Shown piece by piece: positions 14,254-20,908 of a stretch of DNA of 49,224 nt. A model generated the notes under the pieces. It was not told the origin of the DNA, made no database searches, and worked only from the letters and a program-made list of their open reading frames with translations. Made by a program: the position numbers and the translations under genes. Position 1 is the stretch's first letter. Every line of letters begins with the position of its first letter. This stretch comes from an uncultured Eubacteriales bacterium (GTDB lineage Bacteria; Bacillota; Clostridia; Christensenellales; CAG-138): NCBI GenBank assembly GCA_902768795.1, contig CACXMS010000010.1, forward strand, positions 1 through 49,224, in the 5' to 3' direction.

Positions 14254-14712
14254 CTATGCCTCCATCCGCTTCAGAAGGCGGCAGAGCAGCCCGTTTTCAA
14301 CGCCCTCGATCATCTCGCGCGAGAGGCAATGCACCGTGATACGGCTTCCGTTGCTGCGGACCGAGATCGTGCCGGGGGTCAACGTGATCGAGTTTGCGAG
14401 GACGAACAGGGCAAAGCCGGACTTCAGCCCGGTCTCCACAACGACAAGCGCCTGCTTCAAAGGACGCTTCGGATTCAGAATCGCAACCAGCACGCCGACG
14501 CTCGCTCTGAGGATTTGAAGGACCAGAACCGGAATGTAAACCAAAAAAAGCGGTACGCGCAGCAGAAAGCGCAGGTCCCGCTTCGGCGTATAGCCGAACA
14601 GCGCGTATGCCGCTGTGCCGATCAGGGCCGTGATCCCGAGCCCGAACAGGCAGATTTCGACCGTGACGCGCCCGTTCAGCACAAGCCACAGCAAAAACAG
14701 CAACAGATACAT
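14254..14712 (-). CDS. mrpE: Mrp antiporter subunit E (MnhE), first gene of the operon
   Basis: A 152-residue membrane protein of the MnhE/MrpE family: N-terminal helices (MYLLLFLLWLVLNGR, then a glycine-rich helix) and a soluble C-terminal part with the family core NSITLTPGTISV. In MrpE that core is followed, as here, by a short beta segment and HCLSREMIEGVE. The start at 14712 is chosen for family length and for AAAGGAG upstream; longer in-frame starts run through the promoter. It begins the ten-gene operon, about 58 bp from the -10 box. Confidence 0.9.
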   Translation of the reverse strand: MYLLLFLLWLVLNGRVTVEICLFGLGITALIGTAAYALFGYTPKRDLRFLLRVPLFLVYIPVLVLQILRASVGVLVAILNPKRPLKQALVVVETGLKSGFALFVLANSITLTPGTISVRSNGSRITVHCLSREMIEGVENGLLCRLLKRMEA

Positions 14713-14769
14713 CCCGCATGCTCCTTTCCCGTCCCGATCCCGTCGGAACGGGTTCCAATCGTTCATTTT

Positions 14770-14798
14770 ATTATACTCGTCCCGCATGGAAAAAGCAA
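14770..14798 (-). promoter_or_regulatory. Sigma-A promoter of the Mrp-like operon
   Basis: On the minus strand: TTGCTT (14793-14798), 17-bp spacer, TATAAT (14770-14775). It is the only convincing promoter I see for the whole ten-gene operon. The left end of repeat copy 3 overlaps its -35 box. Confidence 0.72.
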
Positions 14799-14942
14799 GC
14801 GCTCCGCACGCCGATTTCCGGAAAAACGCCCGCCCCGGATCGCTGATAACAGACCTGCAAGAACGGGTCCGGAGGCCGGTTTCTTTTGCTCGAACAAGCA
14901 ACAGACGCCGCAAAACGGTCCGGGCACGTTATTGACAGTCCG
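14797..14942. repeat. Intergenic palindromic element, copy 3 (partly degenerate)
   Basis: The right end (gacgccgcaaaacggtccgg then gcacgttattgacagtcc, 14905-14941) clearly matches the family. The left end is weaker (cgatttccggaaaa near 14810, compare tgatttgcggcaaaa). It lies between divergent genes, unlike the others. The rest of the 304-bp gap 14713-15016 holds only the two facing promoters. Confidence 0.5.
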
Positions 14943-14966
14943 GCGCGCCGTTTTTTACTGTTTTTC

Positions 14967-14995
14967 TTTACAGATGGGAAGATTTCTGTTACAAT
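14967..14995 (+). promoter_or_regulatory. Sigma-A promoter of the sortase gene
   Basis: TTTACA (14967-14972), 17-bp spacer, TACAAT (14990-14995), 22 bp before the ATG at 15017. A second possibility, TTGACA at 14932-14937 supplied by the repeat end with TTTACT at 14954-14959, is weaker in the -10 box. Confidence 0.75.
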
Positions 14996-15016
14996 GGGAA
15001 AAGAAACGGAGAAACG

Positions 15017-15907
15017 ATGGAAAACAAAACGCCGCAAAAGAAGAATTCCAAAAAAAGCACGCTCATCACCGTCCTGCGGTGGGCGCTCGTCGCGCTGCTT
15101 CTTTTCGTTGCGATCTACTGTGCGATCCGGATCATTTCCACACTGCGCGAGTACGAAGCCGGGCAAAGCGCCTACCGCTCGATCGCGCAGACGTACCTCC
15201 TGACGCCCGCACCGAACGCTGCAACGCCGGTTCCCATGTCCAAAACGAACGGTTCGCAGCCGAGTCCTGCCCCGGATGCCGCTTCCGGTCCCGCCGCCTC
15301 CCCCGCGCCGGGCGAAGCGCCCGTGCCGCAGGAGACCGCTCCGATCGCCGTTGATTTTGACCGGCTGCTGTCGGAGAACGCGGACTGCGTCGGCTGGCTG
15401 TACTGCGAGGATACGAAGATCAACTATCCGATCATGCAGAGCGACGACAACGGGAAGTACCTGCATCGGCTTTTCGACGGGACATATAACCTGTCCGGCT
15501 CGCTGTTTATGGATTATCGAAACGACCCGGAGCTTTCCGATCGCAATTCGATCCTCTACGGGCACTCGATGAAGGATCACAGCATGTTCGCAACGCTGCG
15601 AGACTATCGCGGGCAGGCATTTTACGAAGCGCATCCGCGTCTCTATTATCTGACGCCGACGTGCGATTTCCGCTTGGATCCGATCGCGTGCGCGACTGTC
15701 TCGGCTTACAGCGACTCCTATGCGATCTTTGAAACGGACGAGGAACTGCAATCGTATCTCGAGCGCACGATCCGCTGGTCGGACATCGACTGCGACGCCG
15801 CGCCCGAAACCGTGACCCGGATCATGACGCTTTCGACCTGCTCTCTCTCCTCGCGCGAAACGCGCATCATTCTCGTCTGCGCCGTAACGCCGCTTGCCAA
15901 GCCGTAA
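15017..15907 (+). CDS. srtB: Class B sortase
   Basis: A 296-residue membrane-anchored transpeptidase that links surface proteins to peptidoglycan or to one another. It has a basic N-terminus and one membrane span (about residues 18-40), an Ala/Pro-rich linker (about 62-108) and the sortase domain to the end. Catalytic residues: His in SILYGHSMKD, Cys in TLSTCSLSS and Arg in SSRETRIILV. The WLYCEDTKINYPIMQ segment, the long helix after the His and the spacing are typical of class B. No sorting-signal substrate gene is adjacent. Ribosome-binding site CGGAG lies 6 bp before the ATG. It is a single-gene unit followed by a bidirectional terminator. Confidence 0.88.
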   Translation: MENKTPQKKNSKKSTLITVLRWALVALLLFVAIYCAIRIISTLREYEAGQSAYRSIAQTYLLTPAPNAATPVPMSKTNGSQPSPAPDAASGPAASPAPGEAPVPQETAPIAVDFDRLLSENADCVGWLYCEDTKINYPIMQSDDNGKYLHRLFDGTYNLSGSLFMDYRNDPELSDRNSILYGHSMKDHSMFATLRDYRGQAFYEAHPRLYYLTPTCDFRLDPIACATVSAYSDSYAIFETDEELQSYLERTIRWSDIDCDAAPETVTRIMTLSTCSLSSRETRIILVCAVTPLAKP

Positions 15908-15909
15908 CC

Positions 15910-16046
15910 GCAGACCGTCCATAACGGGCTGATTTGCGGCAAAAAATCGAAGAAAAGGCGTTTTTATGCAAAAACGCCTTTTTCTGTTTGACTATTTCTT
16001 TCCTGAAAACCCGCCGCAAATGATCCGGGGCCTGTTATGGACAGCC
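15910..16046. repeat. Intergenic palindromic element, copy 4 (best preserved)
   Basis: It fills the whole gap between the convergent sortase and nadE stops. Left end: ccgtccataacgggctgatt then tgcggc (15914-15940). Right end read in reverse: ctgtccataacaggccccgg then atcatttgcggc. The shared TIR is about 28-30 bp with a 2-5-bp length difference near its middle. The centre is the terminator hairpin. This copy was used to define the family. Confidence 0.72.
15951..15985. terminator. Bidirectional terminator between sortase and nadE
   Basis: A near-perfect stem of 15 bp (agaaaaggcgttttt with aaaaacgccttttt-ct) and a 4-nt loop, with A-run and T-run on the two sides so that each strand reads a stem followed by T residues. 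It lies at the centre of repeat copy 4. Confidence 0.85.
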
Positions 16047-16802
16047 TTATCGTTCCGCTAAAATCGGGCCGTCATACTGATAGGTCTTCATCAGCTCGAG
16101 CTTGAACAGGTTCGCTTTGTGCTTGCGGTCGATCAGCGCTTTCGTTTCGGGATCGTCGATCTCGCCGGTTCGGATATACCGGTCGAGCACGGCGTAGGTG
16201 AAGCCGAGGTTGTCCTCGTCCGTCTTGCCCGAAAGCCCGTCCGACGGAACCTTATACACGAGCGCTTTCGGCAGGCCGAGCGAGAGACCGAGCTCCTTGA
16301 CCTCCGTGACCGTCAGCTTGCCCAGGGGGCAGACGTCGCCGACCGAATCGCCGTAGCGCGTCGAATACCCGACCCAGTCCTCGGACAGGTTGCACGTATT
16401 GATGACGCGGCCGTTCTCGGACTGCGAAACCGCATACAGCGTGCTCATCCGAAGCCGCGGCGGCAGATTCACGCGCGCCTGATGCGAAAACTGCATGCCC
16501 GCAAAGAAGATTCCGTTCACGATCGCGTCGAACGCGTCCTTGATGTTGATGATGTAATGCCTGATTCCCAGATGCGAAACAAGCCATTTCGCATCGTTGA
16601 TGTCCGACTGTACCCCGTTCGGCATCAGCACGCCGATCACGCGGTCGCGCCCGAGCGCCTCCACGCACAGCGCCGCCGTCACCGAGCTGTCCTTGCCGCC
16701 GGAGATGCCGATCACCGCGTTGCAGCCCTTTCCGTTCTCCTCAAACCAGTCCACAAGCCACCGGACCAGATCCGCTTTCACCCGTTCAACATCAAAAGCC
16801 AT
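16047..16802 (-). CDS. nadE: Ammonia-dependent NAD synthetase
   Basis: A 251-residue NH3-dependent NAD synthetase. It converts deamido-NAD, ATP and ammonia to NAD in the last step of NAD biosynthesis, in the cytoplasm. The PP-loop SGGKDSS lies at about residues 34-40, and the family segments NTCNLSEDWVGYSTRYGD and KVPSDGLSGKTDEDNLGFTY follow. There is no N-terminal nitrilase domain, so it is the short ammonia-using type. It starts 5 bp after pheT, with its ribosome-binding site (GAGAGGA) inside the pheT 3' end, so it should be transcribed from the T-box-controlled promoter of pheS. No independent promoter was found. Confidence 0.95.
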   Translation of the reverse strand: MAFDVERVKADLVRWLVDWFEENGKGCNAVIGISGGKDSSVTAALCVEALGRDRVIGVLMPNGVQSDINDAKWLVSHLGIRHYIINIKDAFDAIVNGIFFAGMQFSHQARVNLPPRLRMSTLYAVSQSENGRVINTCNLSEDWVGYSTRYGDSVGDVCPLGKLTVTEVKELGLSLGLPKALVYKVPSDGLSGKTDEDNLGFTYAVLDRYIRTGEIDDPETKALIDRKHKANLFKLELMKTYQYDGPILAER

Positions 16803-16807
16803 CGTTA

Positions 16808-19174
16808 TTATCCTCTCAATCCTATATTGTTTTTCGCAAGGTCACAAAGCACTTCGTCAATATACGACTGCACCTCGGGTTTGCTGAGCGTCTTGACCGG
16901 CGAAACGAAATGCAGCCGCACCGTGATGCTCTTTGCGCCGTCCGCTTCGTAAACGTCGACGAGCGAGATTTTCTTCAGCGTGTCGTTCGGCTTCGCGGCA
17001 AACGCCTGCTCAATCTGGCCGAACGTCGTCTCCTCGCCGACCGCAAACGACAGGTCAATGTCGATGCCCGGGAACTTCGAGGGCTCCTCGTAACGGATTT
17101 CGTTTTCCGGCACCTCGGCGAACGTATCGAGGTCGATTTCCGCGGTCAGCAGGAACGCGCGCCTGTCGATCGCCTCCTGCACAGCCGGATGCACCGCGGC
17201 CACATAGCCGATCGCTTTGCCGCCCGCAAAAATCTGCGCCGTGTTCTTCGGATGCTGCCAGGCGAACGTCGGCCGGACATTTCGGAACGTGACCTTCTGC
17301 CGTCGCAGATTCCATACGACCGTCGAGATCATATCGAGCAGCAGCGCGAACGGGATCCGCGGGATCAGCGCGTGCGTCAGCATTGCGACGCCGAGCGTGC
17401 GGCGCTCGTTGCAGTCGCCGTTCTCCTTCTGCCCCGCCACGACGCGGCCGATTTCGAAGATGCCGAAGTCCGGCGCAAAGAAGCGGTTCTCGTTCAGCGT
17501 CGGCAGCAGCGTTTCCATCATCGAATCGCGCAGCACCGTCGCGTCCGGGTTCATGCCGTTCAGAAGCCGCACGTTCTCGGGCAGCGGAATGTTCAGCGGC
17601 GCGAGCTTCTTCGCATCGCACCAGATATAGCTGTGAACCTCATGCAGCCCGAACTGCTTGACGAGCGCATCCTTGATCGCCGCCTCGTCCGCCTTGACGC
17701 GCAGCGGCCGCACCGGATGCAGCGCGCTCAGCGTCGTTTCGATCCGGAAATTGTCGTACCCGTAGATGCGCGTGATCTCCTCGACGATGTCCGCCTTGAT
17801 CGTGACGTCCTTCGTCGCGCGCCACGACGGAACCAGCACCGTAAAGTCGTCGCCCGTGCGCGTTACGCCAAAGCCAAGCCGCGTCAGCGTATCGACGATC
17901 TGTTCGCCCGAGATTGAGATGCCCGTATACCGGTCGATAAACGCCTGATCGAACGAGAGCGTGACGACGGGATAATGATAGCCGTACCGGTCCGTAAACC
18001 GCGAAACGACCGCTGCGCCGGGATCGATTCCAAGCAGCAGCTTTGTAAACCGCGCCGCCGCGATCCGGCACAGTTCGGGATCGAGCGTCTTTTCATAGCG
18101 CATCGAAGCGTCGGTCCGAAGGCCGACCCGCGTCGAGGTCTTGCGAACCGAGACCGCCGAGAACGTCGCGCACTCGAGCGTCACGGAATCCGTATCCGCG
18201 ACGATCTCGCTGTCGAGTCCGCCCATGACGCCCGCGATCGCGACCGGCGTTTCATCCGACTTGATCATCAGCGTTTCGGGATCGATCTTCCGCTTCACGC
18301 CGTCCAGCGTTTCGAATTCGAACGGCTCCGCAAAGCGCTCGACCTGGATCCGGGCGATCTTTCTCGAATCGAACGCGTGCGTCGGCTGACCGAGCTCGAG
18401 CATGATATAGTTCGTCAGGTCGGCAAGCAGGCTGATCGCGCGCATGCCGCAGTAATACAGGCGGATCTGCATGTCGATCGGGGAAACGCCCTTTCGCACG
18501 TTATCGATCCGAAGCGCCGAATAGCGGTAGCAAAGCTCTTCGTCGATCCGGCCGATCGGAACCGCGGGAAGGTTGTCGTACGCGGACAGATCCGCAAGGT
18601 CAAGCCCTTTCAGCGGACGCTTCGCAATCGCGGAAAACTCGCGCGCAATGCCGTAATGCCCCCAGAGGTCGGGCCGGTTCGTCAGCGACTTGTTGTCCAC
18701 CTCGAACACGGTATCGCGGATCGCGTACACGTCGGTCACAAGGCGGCCGAGCGGCGCGTCTTCGGGCAGCTCCAGAAGGCCGGTCGAGCTGTCCGCAATG
18801 CCGAGCTCCTGCGCCGAGCAGCACATTCCGCGCGAAACGACGCCCGCGATCGACGCTTCTCCGATCGTCATGCCGACGACCGAAGCTCCGAACGGCGCAA
18901 ACGGGATCCGCATGCCCTCGCGCACGTTCGGCGCGCCGCACACGCAATGATCCTCGCGGTCGCCGAGATTCACGGTGACAAGATGCAGCTTTTTCGAATT
19001 CGGATGCGGCTCGACTCTGACGACCTCGGCGATCACGACGCCGCTGACCTCGCGGCCCATTTCGTACACATCCTCGACCTCGGCGGTCGAAAGCGTGAAG
19101 CGATGGATCAGATCCTTCAGGTCCAGCCCGGATAGATCCACATATTCGGAAATCCAGTTCATCGAAACTTTCAT
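16808..19174 (-). CDS. pheT: Phenylalanyl-tRNA synthetase beta chain
   Basis: A 788-residue beta subunit of the alpha2beta2 PheRS, which charges tRNA-Phe. Domains in order: an N-terminal segment (MKVSMNWISEYVDLSGLDL), the EMAP/tRNA-binding domain (VVIAEVVRVEPHPNSKKLHL), B3/B4 editing region, B5 (about 400-480), the catalytic-core-like domain, and the FDX-ACB anticodon-binding domain at the C-terminus (PSKFPGIDIDLSFAV to the end). Length is normal (about 790-800). It follows pheS by 13 bp with a GGAGGAC ribosome-binding site. No anomalies were seen. Confidence 0.97.
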   Translation of the reverse strand: MKVSMNWISEYVDLSGLDLKDLIHRFTLSTAEVEDVYEMGREVSGVVIAEVVRVEPHPNSKKLHLVTVNLGDREDHCVCGAPNVREGMRIPFAPFGASVVGMTIGEASIAGVVSRGMCCSAQELGIADSSTGLLELPEDAPLGRLVTDVYAIRDTVFEVDNKSLTNRPDLWGHYGIAREFSAIAKRPLKGLDLADLSAYDNLPAVPIGRIDEELCYRYSALRIDNVRKGVSPIDMQIRLYYCGMRAISLLADLTNYIMLELGQPTHAFDSRKIARIQVERFAEPFEFETLDGVKRKIDPETLMIKSDETPVAIAGVMGGLDSEIVADTDSVTLECATFSAVSVRKTSTRVGLRTDASMRYEKTLDPELCRIAAARFTKLLLGIDPGAAVVSRFTDRYGYHYPVVTLSFDQAFIDRYTGISISGEQIVDTLTRLGFGVTRTGDDFTVLVPSWRATKDVTIKADIVEEITRIYGYDNFRIETTLSALHPVRPLRVKADEAAIKDALVKQFGLHEVHSYIWCDAKKLAPLNIPLPENVRLLNGMNPDATVLRDSMMETLLPTLNENRFFAPDFGIFEIGRVVAGQKENGDCNERRTLGVAMLTHALIPRIPFALLLDMISTVVWNLRRQKVTFRNVRPTFAWQHPKNTAQIFAGGKAIGYVAAVHPAVQEAIDRRAFLLTAEIDLDTFAEVPENEIRYEEPSKFPGIDIDLSFAVGEETTFGQIEQAFAAKPNDTLKKISLVDVYEADGAKSITVRLHFVSPVKTLSKPEVQSYIDEVLCDLAKNNIGLRG

Positions 19175-19187
19175 CGGTCCGTCCTCC

Positions 19188-20213
19188 TCACTTCACAAAC
19201 TGGGAAAGCGCTTTCAGATTGCCGCTGTTCAGGTCGCGGATATCCTTGACGCCGTACTTCATCATCGCAAGACGCGTCAGACCGAGGCCGAACGCGAAGC
19301 CGGTGTATTTCTCCGTATCGATGCCGCCCTCCTTCAGCACGTTCGGGTGAATCATGCCGCACGGACACAGCTCGAGCCAGCCGGAATTCTTGCAGCTCGG
19401 GCAGCCCTTGCCGCCGCAGATCGCGCAGGAGATGTCCAGCTCGAAGCCCGGTTCGACGAACGGGAAGAAGCCCGGGCGCAGCCGCACCTTCACGTCGCGC
19501 CGGAAGACCTCGGACAGCATCGTCTTCATAAAGTAGATCAGGTTCGAGATCGAGATGTTCTCGTCGATCATGATGCCTTCCATCTGGAAGAACGTGTTCT
19601 CGTGGCAGGCGTCCGTGCTCTCGTTCCGGAAGCACCGGCCCGGGAAGATTGCGCGAAGCGGCGCGCCGTACTTTCGCATGATCGCGTTCTGCGCCGCGGA
19701 CGTATGCGTCTTCAGAAGCTGCCCGTTGGTCAGATAGTACGTGTCCTGCATATCGCGCGCCGGATGGTGCTTCGGGATGTTCAGCGCTTCAAAGCAATGG
19801 TAATCGTCGACGATCTCATCGTAATCCTCGATCACAAAGCCCATCGACGCGAAGATCTGCTCGACCTCGCGCTGCACAAGCGTGATCGGATGGTACGACC
19901 CCTCCGGGATCTGCACCGGCGTCGTCAGGTCAAACTTCGGCGCGAGCGCGATCTTGTTTTCGAGATCGCGGGCGTGCGCCTCGGCAATGCGATCGGCGAT
20001 CGACTGCTCGACGAGCGCCTTCAGTTGATTGACGCGCTGTCCGTATTCCTTGCGCTGTTCGGCCGCGAGCGCGCCCATGTTCTTCAAAAGGCCCGTGACC
20101 TCGCCCTTTTTGCCGAGATAGCGCACGCGAAGCGCCTCGAACGCTTCGCTCGAATCGGCGGCTTTGAGATTCTCATAGAACTGCTCCCGCAGCTCTTCCA
20201 ACGAAATTGCCAT
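19188..20213 (-). CDS. pheS: Phenylalanyl-tRNA synthetase alpha chain
   Basis: A 341-residue catalytic alpha subunit of PheRS. An N-terminal coiled-coil arm (about 1-90) is followed by class II motifs: HPARDMQDTYYL, LRAIFPGRCFRNE with motif 2, and HENTFFQMEG, then the C-terminal AFGLGLTRLAMMKYGV (motif 3). The cysteine-rich insert CAICGGKGCPSC is usual in Firmicute PheS. The start at 20213 is set by AGGAGG upstream and by the family N-terminus MAISLEELRE; the longer in-frame start at 20276 lies in the riboswitch terminator. It is the first gene of pheS-pheT-nadE. Confidence 0.97.
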   Translation of the reverse strand: MAISLEELREQFYENLKAADSSEAFEALRVRYLGKKGEVTGLLKNMGALAAEQRKEYGQRVNQLKALVEQSIADRIAEAHARDLENKIALAPKFDLTTPVQIPEGSYHPITLVQREVEQIFASMGFVIEDYDEIVDDYHCFEALNIPKHHPARDMQDTYYLTNGQLLKTHTSAAQNAIMRKYGAPLRAIFPGRCFRNESTDACHENTFFQMEGIMIDENISISNLIYFMKTMLSEVFRRDVKVRLRPGFFPFVEPGFELDISCAICGGKGCPSCKNSGWLELCPCGMIHPNVLKEGGIDTEKYTGFAFGLGLTRLAMMKYGVKDIRDLNSGNLKALSQFVK

Positions 20214-20234
20214 GTGTTCCTCCTGTTCGATTGT

Positions 20235-20459
20235 TCCAAAAAGACAGTCCCATGCCGAAGCATGGGACGAAATCATTCCGCGGTACCACCCAAGTTAAAG
20301 GCATTTGCCCTTCGCTCTTGCCCCGATAACGCAGGGTATGCGCTCCAAAGAGATGCTCCGGCGGCGAAACTTCCCGCCCGTGCTCTGCGCCTCCGCTTCC
20401 AGCCGCGGCGGAGACTCTCTGAAGCTGCGTTCGGACGGTACAAAAAACACCTTCAACGC
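20235..20459 (-). ncRNA. T-box riboswitch leader of pheST
   Basis: On the minus strand the leader runs from about 20459 to the terminator. The invariant T-box TGGGTGGTACCGCG lies at 20278-20292, and the downstream terminator pairs GTCCCATGC (20247-20255) with GCATGGGAC (20260-20268), followed by CTGTCTTTTT. Uncharged tRNA binding to the T-box stabilises an antiterminator and permits read-through into pheS. Phenylalanine specificity is inferred from the genes; I did not fix the specifier codon because stem I could not be folded with certainty by eye. Confidence 0.93.
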
Positions 20460-20465
20460 ACCGAT

Positions 20466-20494
20466 ATTTTATCCCAGAACCGCAAAGATGTCAA
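20466..20494 (-). promoter_or_regulatory. Sigma-A promoter of the T-box-pheST-nadE operon
   Basis: On the minus strand: TTGACA (20489-20494), 17-bp spacer, TAAAAT (20466-20471). Transcription should start near 20459, giving a leader of about 245 nt before pheS. Confidence 0.88.
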
Positions 20495-20534
20495 CCCATT
20501 TTTCACGGCGAACAAAAATGCATAAAACGCGCCC

Positions 20535-20775
20535 CGAGCGGTGTATATACGGCCGTTTCCGGTGTATCTATGCACGCCTGTCGGTATATTTTACGAAGCC
20601 GGAATGCGATATGCATTCCCTTGTCAACGCATATACACACCCGTTTATGCGGTGGATAAGTCTCATTTCGCCCTGTTTTCGCGGCTCGGATTGTGGATAA
20701 CTCTGTGGATGGTGTGGATGGATATGCATTTTGGAACCGTTTTCGCATGCGTTGTATATACATCCCGGGATGCGG
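20535..20775. other. Orphan non-coding region rich in DnaA-box-like and palindromic motifs
   Basis: The region 20495-20845 is not a leader of any gene: the pheS promoter fires leftward from 20494, and the gene on the right ends at 20909 and terminates at about 20846. It contains TGTGGATAA (20692-20700, perfect consensus DnaA box in reverse), GGTGGATAA (20651-20659), two TGTGGATGG (20704-20712, 20713-20721), GTATATAC at 20543-20550 and 20754-20761, GATATGCATT at 20608-20617 and 20721-20730, the 7-bp inverted repeat GGAATGC/GCATTCC (20601-20619) and the palindrome CATCCCGGGATG (20761-20772). I found no plausible coding frame. Confidence 0.55.
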
Positions 20776-20845
20776 GACATTATGCAGCAAAAACCGCGCA
20801 TCCGCAAATTCTTTTTGACGCGCATCGGATCCGCTTCGAAAAATG

Positions 20846-20877
20846 AAAAAACGGCGGTTGGATTACCCGCCGTTTTC
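20846..20877 (-). terminator. Terminator of the NlpC/P60 gene
   Basis: On the minus strand AAAACGGCGG pairs with CCGCCGTTTT and is followed by TTCATTTTT; it lies about 32 nt past the stop. Confidence 0.85.
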
Positions 20878-20908
20878 GGATGCAGATATTCTTTCGGATT
20901 CCCGCTTT

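Noticed and set aside
20214..20276. Longer N-terminus for PheS
   Set aside because: The segment lies in the T-box terminator and leader and has no family match; AGGAGG marks the ATG at 20213.
20541..20846. Coding frames in the region between pheS and the NlpC gene
   Set aside because: Short frames on both strands with no ribosome-binding site; they run through the DnaA-box motifs and a terminator.
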